From: an uncultured Collinsella sp.
Lineage (GTDB): Bacteria; Actinomycetota; Coriobacteriia; Coriobacteriales; Coriobacteriaceae
Direction: 5' to 3'
NCBI GenBank assembly: GCA_900540855.1
Contig: UQHK01000001.1
Span: 186,001-250,000 of the forward strand
Length of the DNA: 64,000 nucleotides
Shown here: positions 16,788-26,079 of the stretch, in pieces
How positions within the stretch are numbered: position 1 is the stretch's first letter
How the letters are laid out: the number at the start of each line of letters is the position of its first letter
Notes under the pieces: model-generated
What the model saw: the letters and a program-made list of their open reading frames with translations, nothing else
Databases searched by the model: none
Told to the model about the DNA's origin: nothing
Position numbers and translations under genes: made by a program

Positions 16788-18458
16788 ATGGCAGCTAAAA
16801 AATCATCTCCCTTGAAGATCATCCCGCTCGGCGGCCTTGATGGCATCGGCAAGAACATGACGGTCTTCGAGTGCGGCGACGACATGGTGCTCGTCGACGC
16901 CGGTCTTATGTTCCCGGATGACTCCCAGCCTGGTATCGACCTGGTGCTTCCCGACTACACCTATGTTCTGGAGAACGAGGAGAAGCTCCGCGGTATCATC
17001 GTCACTCACGGCCACGAGGACCACACCGGTTCGCTTCCGTACCTGCTGCAGGACCTCAACAACAAGGTGCCCATCTTCTCGAGCAAGCTGACGCTCGGTT
17101 TTATCGAGGGCAAGCTCTCCGAGTTCCGCATCCGCGCACCCAAGTTCCGCGAGGTCAAGGGCGGCAGCCATGTCAACCTCGGCGGCATCTCGCTCGACTT
17201 CTTCTCGATGACGCACTCCATCCCCGGCGCTCTGGGCGTGTTCATCCGCACCAATCAGGGCACCGTTATGCACACGGGTGACTTTAAGCTTGACCAGACG
17301 CCCATCGATGGTGTCACGCCCGACTATGCCGCTATCAGCCGCTTTGCCAAGCAGGGCATCGACCTGCTGCTTTCCGACTCTACCAACGCCACGGTTCCCG
17401 GCTTTACCAAGTCCGAGGCCGAGGTTGGTCCCAACCTGCTGCACGCCATCAAGAACGCCCCGGGTCGCGTGTTCGTCGCGTCGTTCTCGAGCCACATCCA
17501 TCGTTTGCAGCAGATCTGCGATGCCGCCCGCAAGTGCGGCCGTAAGGTCGTCGTGACCGGTCGCTCCATGCTCACGAACACTCGCGTGGCGCGCGAGCTG
17601 GGCTACCTCAACATCGACGATGCCGATATTATCGATGCCTTCGATATTGATAACCTGCCCGACGATAAGATTGTCGTCATGTGCACCGGTTCGCAGGGCG
17701 AGCCGCTGTCGGCCCTGTCCCGCATGGCCAACGGCGAGCACAAGACGCTCTCCATCCACGAGGGCGATACCGTTATCCTCTCGGCAACTCCCGTTCCTGG
17801 CAACGAGAAGGCCGTCCAGCAGGTCGTCAACAGCCTGGCCAAGCTCGGCTGCGACGTGTGGGATAAGAACCGCGCTCTCGTCCACGTCTCGGGTCACGGT
17901 AGCCAGGAGGAGCTCAAGCTCCTGATGGCCATGGCCAAGCCCACGTACTTTATGCCGGTTCACGGTGAGGCCGTGCATCTGCGCGCCCATGCCCAGCTGG
18001 CCCGCAAGATGGGCATCAAGGACGATCATATCTTTATCCTCGATAACGGCGACACGCTCGAGATGCGCGGTGGTATCGTCAAGCGCGGTACGCCCGTCGA
18101 GTCCGGTGTCGTTTACGTCGACGGCCTGCGTATCGGCGATACCGACCCCATCGTCCTGCGCGATCGCCAGAAGCTCGCCAACGACGGTATGGTCACGGCC
18201 GTCGCCATCGTCTCCCTCAAACACAAGAAGATCGAGGCCATCGAGTTCTCGGGCCGCGGCGTCTCGTTTGCCATCGACGACCAGTTCTCCGAGGATGCTT
18301 CCGCGTCCATTATGAAGACGATCGAGAAGGGCAAGTTTAGCTTTACCAGCAGCGGTTCCGATGCCATTCGCAAGGCCGTGCGCGATTCGCTCTCTAACTT
18401 TATCTGGAGCCGTACGCGCACCCGTCCGATGATCATCCCGGTCGTCATGGAGGTTTAG
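16788..18458 (+). CDS. rnj: Ribonuclease J
   Basis: 556-residue beta-CASP metallo-beta-lactamase nuclease with 5'-exonuclease and endonuclease activity on mRNA and rRNA precursors. The zinc motif THGHEDHTGSLPYLL (HxHxDH) is near residue 75, and the beta-CASP insert and C-terminal domain follow. Further ligands lie in HTGDFKLD and VHVSGHGS. The size is typical. ftsK starts one base after the stop, so the two genes are cotranscribed. Confidence 0.95.
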   Translation: MAAKKSSPLKIIPLGGLDGIGKNMTVFECGDDMVLVDAGLMFPDDSQPGIDLVLPDYTYVLENEEKLRGIIVTHGHEDHTGSLPYLLQDLNNKVPIFSSKLTLGFIEGKLSEFRIRAPKFREVKGGSHVNLGGISLDFFSMTHSIPGALGVFIRTNQGTVMHTGDFKLDQTPIDGVTPDYAAISRFAKQGIDLLLSDSTNATVPGFTKSEAEVGPNLLHAIKNAPGRVFVASFSSHIHRLQQICDAARKCGRKVVVTGRSMLTNTRVARELGYLNIDDADIIDAFDIDNLPDDKIVVMCTGSQGEPLSALSRMANGEHKTLSIHEGDTVILSATPVPGNEKAVQQVVNSLAKLGCDVWDKNRALVHVSGHGSQEELKLLMAMAKPTYFMPVHGEAVHLRAHAQLARKMGIKDDHIFILDNGDTLEMRGGIVKRGTPVESGVVYVDGLRIGDTDPIVLRDRQKLANDGMVTAVAIVSLKHKKIEAIEFSGRGVSFAIDDQFSEDASASIMKTIEKGKFSFTSSGSDAIRKAVRDSLSNFIWSRTRTRPMIIPVVMEV

Positions 18459-18459
18459 T

Positions 18460-21237
18460 TTGGCGCGCGGATCTGCACAAAACGCCAAAGGCAATAAGGC
18501 CAATAACCAACCGGCATCTGCTAAGGGTGCCGGTTCCCATCTGCGTGCCAATAAGGGCCACGAGTCCGAGTTCGATGAGTTTGAGCCCTTGGTCGAGCCT
18601 TCGGCCAACCGCGATATCGCCGGCGTGGTCATCGCCGTTTTGGCGATTGCGTCCTTCATTGCCGTGATCTCTCCGGCAACAGCGCCCGTGACGGCTGCGG
18701 TTGCCGGTTTCTACCACCTGGGCTTTGGTCTGGGCGCCTACGTGCTGCCGATCGTCATCTTGCTGTTTGCCGCCACGCTCTTTTTGGGTGAGGACTCGCC
18801 GCTCAACGTGCGCTCTGTTGCGGGCGGCGCCTTGGTCTTTATCGCCGTCGTCTCCATTCTTTCGCTGATGGTGCCGGGCACGAGCGATTCGTGCGACCTT
18901 ATGTTTACGCCGCAGAACCTTTCCGTGTCGGGCGGCTACATTGGCGCCTTTATCGCAAGTGCCTTGCAAAACGCCCTGGGTAAACCTATCGCCATGGTTG
19001 TCTTGCTGGGGCTTGTCGTCGTTGGTTTGGTCATTATCGGCTTTTCGGTGGGTGGCGTTTTGCGCTCCGCACGCGATCGCGCTGCCGATTTTGCCGAGCG
19101 TCGACGTGCCGATGTCAATGCGAGCCCGTGGGGCGATGAAGAGGCCCTGTCTGTTCCCGGCGTCGCTCGTCCGCACCTTAGCATTCTGCGCCAGAAGGGG
19201 ACTGACGCCGCGGTGACCACGGTCATGGGTGGCGATGTCGACCCGGTTTTGGATGACGACGAGGACGATGACCCGTTTGTCGACGTATCCGAGTCGGTTG
19301 AAGCCGAGCGAGCCAAGACCACGCTGCTGCCGCGTCGCCATGTCAAGAAGGGCAAGGCTGCGCCTAAGCTCAATACGAGTGAGCCCGACCCATCTTGGTC
19401 CGATAGCGAGATTGAGCTTACCGAGGGCGATGACGAGGACGACGAGGCTCCGATTGAGACCGCAAAGACAACTTTGCTGCCGCGTCGCCATGCAAAGCGC
19501 GGCCAGGTAACCGGCCAGCTTTCGATGGAAGACGACCCCGATAAGATTGACGAGTCCGAGCCGCCGTTTGCCGTGAATCCCGTCTCGGCCGCACCTCAGA
19601 TTCCCGACTTCCTGAAGCATCCCAAGGTTGCCGATGCGCCTGCCACGAGCGCTATCGAATCGGCTGCGGCTCGTGATGGGGGAGTGGACGACGGCGCCGC
19701 AGATAACGAGGGCGAAGAAGAGGACGGCCTCAAGCTTCCGCCGCTCGAAATCCTGCATGCCAACCCGCAGTCGGCTTCCGCTGCGTCTTCGGACAAGGAG
19801 CTGGAGCAGACCGCTGAGTCACTGCAATCCACCTTGCTTGAGTTTGGCCGCAGTGCCCGCGTGGTCGGCTGGATCGCCGGCCCCACGGTGACGACCTTTA
19901 AGCTGCAGCCCGGTGAGGGCGAGCGTGTGAGCAAAATCTCGAGCCTCGAGGACGATATCGCGCTTTCGCTCGCTGCCCAGTCGGTGCGTATCTTTGCCCC
20001 GATCCCCGGCACCTCGCTCGTGGGCATCGAGATTCCCAACCGCAAGCGCCAGAACGTCAATCTGGGCGACGTGCTGCCCTATGTGAAGGGCGGTCCGCTC
20101 GAGCTCGCCATCGGCCGCGACGCCGAGGGCACGCCGGTTGTCGCCGACCTCGCCAAGATGCCTCACCTGTTGATTGCCGGTACGACCGGTTCTGGTAAGT
20201 CGGTGATGATCAATTCCATCATCACGACCTTGCTCATGCGCGCCCTTCCCGAGGACGTTCGCCTGATCATGGTCGACCCCAAGCGCGTCGAGCTTGCGGG
20301 CTATAACGGTCTGCCGCATCTCTATGTGCCCGTGGTGACCGAGCCCAAGCAGGCCGCGAGCGCTCTGCAATGGGCTGTGTCCGAGATGGAGCGTCGCCTG
20401 AAGGTCTTCGAGCGTCTCAACGTGCGTAAGATCTCGACCTACAACGAAAAGCAGGCTGCTGGCGAGTTTGAGCATTACGACAATCCGCCGCAAAAGATGC
20501 CCTACCTTGTCATTATCATTGACGAGCTCTCTGACCTGATGATGGTCGCCGGTAAGGATGTCGAGGCCTCGATCGTGCGTATTGCACAGCTGGGCCGTGC
20601 CGCCGGTATTCATCTTATCGTGGCCACGCAGCGCCCCAGCTCCAACGTGGTGACGGGCCTCATCAAGGCTAACATCACCAACCGCATCGCCTTTAACGTC
20701 GCCACGGGCATCGACTCGCGCGTCATCATCGACCAGATGGGCGCCGAGAAGCTCACCGGTTTGGGCGACATGTTGTTCTCCAAGGTCGACTGGGGCAAGC
20801 CCCGCCGTATCCAGGGCTGCTTTGTCTCGGATGATGAGATCAACGAGATTGTCGAGTTCGTCAAGTCGCAGAGTGAGCCAGACTACCACGAGGAGATCCT
20901 GTCTGCCGTGGCGCCCGCTTCCATGTCCATGGCGGGTGGCGGAGGCATTGTCCGCACCGGAGTAGCCGAGCCGCAAGACGATGATCCACTCATTTGGGAA
21001 GCCGCCCATATTGTGGTGGAATCGCAGCTTGGCTCCACATCTGGCCTGCAACGTCGTCTGAAGGTTGGCTATGCGCGTGCCGGGCGTATTATGGACATGC
21101 TGGAAGAAAAGGGTGTCGTCGGCCCGCCCGACGGTTCCAAGCCGCGCGAGGTCCTGTTGGACGAGGAGGGGCTTGCCGCGCTGGAATCTGTCGACGCCGA
21201 GAGGGCACGTGAAGATCGTGAGTTTGGAGGATTCTGA
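18460..21237 (+). CDS. ftsK: DNA translocase FtsK/SpoIIIE
   Basis: 925-residue septal motor that pumps chromosome ends into daughter cells. Four hydrophobic segments lie in residues 45-200. A long acidic, low-complexity linker follows (about 215-430) with twice the phrase KTTLLPRRH. The motor domain has Walker A GTTGSGKS near residue 575 and the DELSDLMMV Walker B. A winged-helix gamma domain is at the C-terminus. It starts at TTG 18460 with GGAGG upstream and its stop overlaps the next start (ATGA). The gamma domain probably reads polar DNA guide sequences. Confidence 0.95.
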   Translation: MARGSAQNAKGNKANNQPASAKGAGSHLRANKGHESEFDEFEPLVEPSANRDIAGVVIAVLAIASFIAVISPATAPVTAAVAGFYHLGFGLGAYVLPIVILLFAATLFLGEDSPLNVRSVAGGALVFIAVVSILSLMVPGTSDSCDLMFTPQNLSVSGGYIGAFIASALQNALGKPIAMVVLLGLVVVGLVIIGFSVGGVLRSARDRAADFAERRRADVNASPWGDEEALSVPGVARPHLSILRQKGTDAAVTTVMGGDVDPVLDDDEDDDPFVDVSESVEAERAKTTLLPRRHVKKGKAAPKLNTSEPDPSWSDSEIELTEGDDEDDEAPIETAKTTLLPRRHAKRGQVTGQLSMEDDPDKIDESEPPFAVNPVSAAPQIPDFLKHPKVADAPATSAIESAAARDGGVDDGAADNEGEEEDGLKLPPLEILHANPQSASAASSDKELEQTAESLQSTLLEFGRSARVVGWIAGPTVTTFKLQPGEGERVSKISSLEDDIALSLAAQSVRIFAPIPGTSLVGIEIPNRKRQNVNLGDVLPYVKGGPLELAIGRDAEGTPVVADLAKMPHLLIAGTTGSGKSVMINSIITTLLMRALPEDVRLIMVDPKRVELAGYNGLPHLYVPVVTEPKQAASALQWAVSEMERRLKVFERLNVRKISTYNEKQAAGEFEHYDNPPQKMPYLVIIIDELSDLMMVAGKDVEASIVRIAQLGRAAGIHLIVATQRPSSNVVTGLIKANITNRIAFNVATGIDSRVIIDQMGAEKLTGLGDMLFSKVDWGKPRRIQGCFVSDDEINEIVEFVKSQSEPDYHEEILSAVAPASMSMAGGGGIVRTGVAEPQDDDPLIWEAAHIVVESQLGSTSGLQRRLKVGYARAGRIMDMLEEKGVVGPPDGSKPREVLLDEEGLAALESVDAERAREDREFGGF

Positions 21238-22730
21238 TGGCTGCACGCTTTGGTGACATGCTGCTCGAGCAGCGTCGCCGAATGGGCCTTTCCATTCAGC
21301 AGGTCGCCAACACCATCAAAATCAGGCCGCAGATCATCGAGTTTTTCGAGACCGGTAACTTTGCTTCGATGCCGCCGCGCGGCTATGCGCAGGGCATGAT
21401 TTCGAGCTATGCTCGTTTTTTGGGCCTCAATCCGCGCGAGGTCGTCAATGCCTACTTTGACGACCTGATGGCATACGAACGCGAGACGTCGCAGCAGGGC
21501 GGTCGTTTTCAGGACGCCGCCGGCTACGTCAATTCGCGTTCCTCTGTCGATAACGGGCGCTTCCTGATGGTTCAGGGTGGTCGCTCAACGCGTTATGGTC
21601 AGCGTCCGCAGCAGGCTGGCTATATTACCGAGACGGGGTCCAGTGAGGAAATCCGTTCTCAGCGCGATCGTTTCCGCAGCACGCCTATGCCCGACGATCG
21701 TGCGCTTCCCGCTGCCCGCGGTGTGGTGCGCGATCCCCGTGTCGGCTACGGAGATGGCGGCTATTCCGATCGTGGCTACCGTGGTGTCTCTGCCGGTCGT
21801 GCTCTCGGCGGCTATGCGGACGCCGATGCCACGCAGGTGACGCCGCGTCTTCGCTCTCAATCACAGCCGTATGGCCAGCGCTCTTCGGCTCCGCGTGCGG
21901 GCCAGCGTGGCTATCAAGGCCGCGGTGAACTTGCGCCCCGCTCGGGTCAGCGCAGCCTTCAGGGCCAGGGTGGCTATCGCGGCCGTTCCGACAGCAATCG
22001 TGGTCGTATGCCTCAGGGAGGCGGCCGCAGCAGTTCCAGTCGTGGACGCGGCGGTTCCCGTACTCCTCAAAACAACGGTCTCGATCCGCGTATCGTCTAC
22101 GCCGGCATCGGTGCCGTGGCGTTGCTGCTGATCGTGCTCATCGTGGTACTTCTGCGCGGCTGCGCATCTTCGACGCCCGAGACCACGCCCGAGACGCCCA
22201 CTGCTACCAAGACGACGACCAAGAAGTCTTCTAAGAAGACCGAAACGGTCGACGAGGACGAAGACACCGATGGGGCGACGGATGAGTCGACCGATTCGGA
22301 CGCCACCAAGACGACGGCTAAAAAGGAAGAAAACGAGGTAACGAAGGTCAAGGTCTCCGTTGCCAAGGGAAAGACCGCCTGGATTGAGGTCAAGGTCGAT
22401 GGCAAGTCGGTCTATGGCGCCCAGGCGACTGGCCCCTTTGAGCAGGAGTACACGCCTGAGTCCTCGATCGAGATCACCACGTCCAAGCCTTCCGATGTCA
22501 CCGTTACCAAGAACGGCGAAAAGGTCCGTTACGATACCAAGACCTCGGGCGTGGCGCGTGTGACGATCACCGTTCCCAAGAAGGAGACGACTGGTTCCGA
22601 GAATGGTGAAAGTTCTGATGGTACCGACACCACCGACGGCACCGATGCCCAGTCCACGGATGGCGCCGATACCGCAACTGACGGCCAGACGCCCACCGAT
22701 TCTACCGACTATTCGTACGATAGCTACTAA
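21237..22730 (+). CDS. RodZ-like helix-turn-helix membrane protein
   Basis: 497 residues. An N-terminal Cro/CI-type HTH (about residues 5-70) has the RodZ phrase QVANTIKIRPQIIEFFETG. A linker of some 200 residues rich in Arg, Gly, Ser, Gln and Tyr follows. One membrane helix is near residues 288-308, then a Thr/Lys/Asp-rich stretch, a DUF4115-like beta domain (about 365-450) and a Thr/Asp/Gly tail. RodZ links MreB to the cell-shape machinery; no mreB is in this window, so a role at the septum beside FtsK is only inferred. It overlaps ftsK by one base. Confidence 0.78.
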   Translation: MAARFGDMLLEQRRRMGLSIQQVANTIKIRPQIIEFFETGNFASMPPRGYAQGMISSYARFLGLNPREVVNAYFDDLMAYERETSQQGGRFQDAAGYVNSRSSVDNGRFLMVQGGRSTRYGQRPQQAGYITETGSSEEIRSQRDRFRSTPMPDDRALPAARGVVRDPRVGYGDGGYSDRGYRGVSAGRALGGYADADATQVTPRLRSQSQPYGQRSSAPRAGQRGYQGRGELAPRSGQRSLQGQGGYRGRSDSNRGRMPQGGGRSSSSRGRGGSRTPQNNGLDPRIVYAGIGAVALLLIVLIVVLLRGCASSTPETTPETPTATKTTTKKSSKKTETVDEDEDTDGATDESTDSDATKTTAKKEENEVTKVKVSVAKGKTAWIEVKVDGKSVYGAQATGPFEQEYTPESSIEITTSKPSDVTVTKNGEKVRYDTKTSGVARVTITVPKKETTGSENGESSDGTDTTDGTDAQSTDGADTATDGQTPTDSTDYSYDSY

Positions 22731-22756
22731 GCCGCTCGTACGCGAAAGGAAACATC

Positions 22757-23254
22757 ATGGCTAAAGATTCCAGCTTCGACGTCGTGTCCGAGGTCAACAT
22801 GCAAGAGGTCGACAACGCCTTCCAGCAAACCACGCGCGAGATTTCCCAGCGCTATGACCTGAAGGATTCCGGCGCCACGATTGAGCTTTCGAAGGGCGAC
22901 AAGCTCTTTACGATCAACGCCCCGGCCGACTTTGTCTCCAAGCAGATTATCGACGTGCTGAGCTCCAAGCTCATCAAGCGCGGCATCGACCTCAAGGCTG
23001 TCTCGTGGGATGCTCCGCAGGCGGCATCGGGCGGCACCGTGCGCGTGCTCGGCCATATCGTCGAGGGTATCGACCAGGCGACCGCCAAGAAGATCAACAA
23101 GGACATCAAGGACCAAAAGCTCAAGGTCAAGGTGACTATCGAGGCCGACAAGCTGCGTGTTTCCTCTGCTTCGAAGGACGCGTTGCAGACCGTGATCCAG
23201 TTCCTGCGCGACCAGGACTACGGCCAGCCGCTGCAGTTCACCAACTACCGCTAA
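22757..23254 (+). CDS. YajQ family nucleotide-binding protein
   Basis: 165 residues with the complete YajQ pattern: SSFDVVSEVNMQEVDNA at the start, two ferredoxin-like halves, and the end QDYGQPLQFTNYR. Some YajQ proteins bind cyclic di-GMP; in others the role is unknown. ATG 22757 has GAAAGGAAA upstream. It sits between the RodZ-like gene and rimO on the same strand. Confidence 0.92.
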   Translation: MAKDSSFDVVSEVNMQEVDNAFQQTTREISQRYDLKDSGATIELSKGDKLFTINAPADFVSKQIIDVLSSKLIKRGIDLKAVSWDAPQAASGGTVRVLGHIVEGIDQATAKKINKDIKDQKLKVKVTIEADKLRVSSASKDALQTVIQFLRDQDYGQPLQFTNYR

Positions 23255-23281
23255 TATCATTCGAAAGGACTGCTCTCCAAC

Positions 23282-24631
23282 ATGGATACACCGTTGGGCT
23301 CCGTGCTCTACATCACCCTCGGGTGCGCTAAGAACGAGGTTGACACCGACCGCATGCGTTCTCTTTTGACCGCCGCGGGCTACGAGGAGGCATTCGACCC
23401 ACAGGATGCCGATATCGCCATCGTCAATACATGCTCGTTCCTCGCCTCCGCAACGTCCGAGAGCATCGAGACCACGCTCGAGCTCGCCAACGAGGTTCAG
23501 GACGGCGTTCGTTCTTGTCCCATCGTCATGTGCGGCTGTGTGCCGTCGCGCTATGGCGACGACCTGCCCGATGAGCTGCCCGAGGTCGCTGCCTTTGTGA
23601 AGGCCGACGAGGAGGATGGCATCGTGACGGTCATCGATGGCGTGCTGGGTGTCGAGCGCGAGATTGCCGCCTATATTCCGCAAGTCAAGCGCACTGTCGA
23701 GGGCGCTGTCGCCTACGTCAAGATTTCCGATGGCTGCAATCGCTTCTGCAGCTTCTGCATGATTCCGTATATCCGCGGTCGTTATCACTCGCGCAATGCC
23801 GAGAGCATTATCTCCGAGGTACGCGACCTGGTTGCCGGCGGTGTGCGCGAGATCGTGCTGATCGGCCAGGACACGGGTATTTGGGGCACCGACTTTGCCG
23901 ACGAAGACGTCACCGATGGCTCGCCGCGCAATCTGGCGCAGCTGCTGCATGCCGTCGCCGAGGCCGTGCGCCCGCACAACGTCTGGGTCCGCGTGCTCTA
24001 TCTGCAGCCCGAGGGCATGACCGACGAGCTTATCGATACGATTCGCGATACGCCCGAGGTGCTGCCTTATATCGATATCCCCGTGCAGCACTGCGACGCG
24101 CGCATCCTCAAGGCTATGCGCCGTTCTGGTTCGCGCCAGGAGCTCGAGGACCTGTTCCGCGATCTGCGTGAGCGTATCCCTGGCATCGTGATCCGTTCCA
24201 CGGCCATGGTCGGCTTCCCGACCGAGACCGACGACGAGTTCCGCGACCTTATCGACTTTATGGACACCGTCGGCTTTGACTACACGAGCGTCTTTGCCTA
24301 CTCGCAGGAGGAGGGCAGCCTGGCCGCTAAGATGGAGGGTCAGGTCGATGAGGAGGTCAAGCTCGAGCGCGCCCAGGAGGCCATGGACCTGGCCGAGTCG
24401 CTCGGTTTTGCCGCCACCGCCGCACATGTGGGCGAGCGCGCCCAGGTGATCGTCGACGGCATCGAGGAGACCGAGGACGGCGCCGAGCTGATCGGCCATG
24501 CTTGGTTCCAGGCGCCCGATTCCGATGGCGCGGTGCATCTGGACGCCAGCGAGGCGTCCGTGGGCGATATTCTGACGGTCGAGTTTACCGATAGCTTCTG
24601 CTATGAGCTTATCGGCCATGTTGTGGAGTAG
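23282..24631 (+). CDS. rimO: Ribosomal protein S12 methylthiotransferase RimO
   Basis: 449-residue radical SAM enzyme that adds a methylthio group to the conserved Asp of ribosomal protein S12. The start LGCAKNEVDTD is the RimO form of the N-terminal cluster motif. The SAM motif CNRFCSFCMIPYIRGRYHSR lies near residue 148. A C-terminal TRAM domain ends the protein. It is separated from pgsA by nine bases. Confidence 0.95.
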   Translation: MDTPLGSVLYITLGCAKNEVDTDRMRSLLTAAGYEEAFDPQDADIAIVNTCSFLASATSESIETTLELANEVQDGVRSCPIVMCGCVPSRYGDDLPDELPEVAAFVKADEEDGIVTVIDGVLGVEREIAAYIPQVKRTVEGAVAYVKISDGCNRFCSFCMIPYIRGRYHSRNAESIISEVRDLVAGGVREIVLIGQDTGIWGTDFADEDVTDGSPRNLAQLLHAVAEAVRPHNVWVRVLYLQPEGMTDELIDTIRDTPEVLPYIDIPVQHCDARILKAMRRSGSRQELEDLFRDLRERIPGIVIRSTAMVGFPTETDDEFRDLIDFMDTVGFDYTSVFAYSQEEGSLAAKMEGQVDEEVKLERAQEAMDLAESLGFAATAAHVGERAQVIVDGIEETEDGAELIGHAWFQAPDSDGAVHLDASEASVGDILTVEFTDSFCYELIGHVVE

Positions 24632-24640
24632 GAGAGCATC

Positions 24641-25279
24641 GTGGCAAACGAGAGCAATAAGGAACTGACGAGTGTTTGGACGCCCGCCAACATCGTGACG
24701 TGTGTGCGCATCGTCTTTATCCCGGTGTTCATGATCGTGTCGGCGCTTTCTCACACGAGTGTTGCCGGTACAGATTGGAGCACCTTCGACGGCCCGCTCG
24801 CCGCCGCAGCCTTCATTCTGTACGTCATCCTGTCGTGCACCGATAAAGTTGACGGCTATCTGGCGCGTTCGCGCAATGAGATTACCGATTTCGGTAAGTT
24901 CTTGGACCCCATCGCCGATAAGCTGCTGGTGTTCTCGGCTCTGCTGCTGTTCTTGGATTTTGGCGCTGTGACCGTGTGGTCCGTGTTCATTATCCTGTTC
25001 CGTGAACTGCTGGTGAGCGCCCTACGCATGGTCGCGAGTGCGGCCGGTGTGGTCGTTGCGGCCGATAAGCTCGGCAAGTACAAGACGGCAACCACGATGG
25101 TCTCCATCTGCGGTTACCTGTGCGTTTTTGCGATGGCCGGCTTGCACCTTGGCCCGGTGGCGCTGACGCTCGGCATCTACTCGGTGTCGCGCTTCCTGTA
25201 CGCCGTTGCCGTTGTCCTGACCGTTATCTCGGGCGCCCAGTACTTCTGGAACTGCCGCAAGATCGTCTTTTCGGTATAG
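24641..25279 (+). CDS. pgsA: CDP-diacylglycerol-glycerol-3-phosphate phosphatidyltransferase
   Basis: 212-residue integral membrane enzyme that makes phosphatidylglycerol phosphate. The CDP-alcohol phosphotransferase signature (D-G-x2-A-R-x8-G-x3-D-x3-D) is complete in VDGYLARSR...FGKFLDPIADK near residue 70. Several membrane helices follow. GTG start at 24641 with GGAGAG upstream. A second CDP-alcohol phosphotransferase gene lies at 45544-46248, so the two presumably make different lipids. Confidence 0.93.
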   Translation: MANESNKELTSVWTPANIVTCVRIVFIPVFMIVSALSHTSVAGTDWSTFDGPLAAAAFILYVILSCTDKVDGYLARSRNEITDFGKFLDPIADKLLVFSALLLFLDFGAVTVWSVFIILFRELLVSALRMVASAAGVVVAADKLGKYKTATTMVSICGYLCVFAMAGLHLGPVALTLGIYSVSRFLYAVAVVLTVISGAQYFWNCRKIVFSV

Positions 25280-25291
25280 GTCCTGGTGGGT

Positions 25292-25822
25292 ATGACGGAC
25301 TCTTTTGAGCAGATTTCCGCACATAATGAGGAGCTGGCGCGTGATATTGTCGAGCGCGCGAGCGCTCGGGGCGTGACGGTTTCGACGGCTGAGTCGCTGA
25401 CGGCTGGTATGATCGCCTCGACGATTGCCGATATCCCGGGTGCCTCGGCGGTGCTGCGTGGCGGTGCGGTGACCTACTGCGATGAGGTCAAGCATCATGT
25501 TCTGGGTGTTGAGCAGGAGACGCTCGACCGCTATACCGCGGTGTCACATCAGACCGCGCGCGAGATGGCGGCGGGTTCGCTGGAGCTGTACCAGAGCGAT
25601 ATTGCCGTGAGCGCAACGGGTTATGCCGGCCCCGGCGGCGGCACTGAGGACGATCCGGCTGGCACTTTCTATATTGGCTGGGCGTATCGCGCGGCTGATG
25701 GGGAAGTGCCGGTCGTGGACTCTGTGCGCTGCCACTATGAGGGCGACCGTTCGTGTGTTCGTGCCCATGCGGTCGCGGAGGCATTGGGACGCATTGCTCT
25801 TGTGCTCAACTCTATGGAATAG
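25292..25822 (+). CDS. CinA C-terminal-type nicotinamide-nucleotide amidase
   Basis: 176 residues matching the stand-alone C-terminal domain of CinA (PncC type), which deamidates NMN to nicotinic acid mononucleotide. Family phrases are STAESLTAGMIA, GGAVTYCDEVKHHVLGV and SATGYAGPGGG. The N-terminal molybdopterin-binding-like CinA domain is absent. ATG 25292 or the GTG at 25286 could start it. The position next to pgsA and just upstream of recA is the usual pgsA-cinA-recA order. Confidence 0.9.
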   Translation: MTDSFEQISAHNEELARDIVERASARGVTVSTAESLTAGMIASTIADIPGASAVLRGGAVTYCDEVKHHVLGVEQETLDRYTAVSHQTAREMAAGSLELYQSDIAVSATGYAGPGGGTEDDPAGTFYIGWAYRAADGEVPVVDSVRCHYEGDRSCVRAHAVAEALGRIALVLNSME

Positions 25823-25832
25823 ACGTGTTTTC

Positions 25833-25855
25833 AGGGGCCTTAGGGCCCCTTAATT
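25833..25855 (+). terminator. Probable terminator after the CinA gene
   Basis: Stem AGGGGCC/GGCCCCT with a TTAG loop followed by TAATT; the T run is short, so termination may be partial. Confidence 0.55.
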
Positions 25856-25950
25856 GTGGAGATAGGGACCCCTGACGAATTTAGCGTTTGCGCTGGTTAT
25901 AGGTGTATTCTTGCCTTCCTTGTTCTTATTTGCCCCTTTGTGGTCAAGCA

Positions 25951-25988
25951 TTTGGTCAGTGTTTGGTCGGCGTTTGGTTGGGTTTTGG
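25951..25988. repeat. 11-bp tandem repeat upstream of recA
   Basis: Units TTTGGTCAGTG, TTTGGTCGGCG and TTTGGTTGGGT lie head to tail, with a fourth TTTGG start. The 11-base period is close to one helical turn. It lies about 30 bases upstream of the recA -35. Confidence 0.6.
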
Positions 25989-26020
25989 AAAGACTGCCTG
26001 CATATGATTGGCCTGAACGG

Positions 26021-26049
26021 TTGACCACGAACAGCCGTTCGTTTACTAT
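26021..26049 (+). promoter_or_regulatory. recA promoter with LexA (SOS) box
   Basis: TTGACC (26021-26026) and TACTAT (26044-26049) are 17 bases apart. The spacer contains CGAACAGCCGTTCG (26028-26041), a perfect GAAC-N4-GTTC LexA box. LexA bound here would cover the promoter, so recA should be damage-inducible. The leader would be only about 24 bases. Confidence 0.88.
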
Positions 26050-26079
26050 CGATGCAGGTTGTTAAGAGGAGGGCTATTC

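Noticed and set aside
16475..16798. 107-codon frame upstream of rnj
   Set aside because: No ribosome site or familiar sequence; overlaps the promoter-like region and the rnj start.
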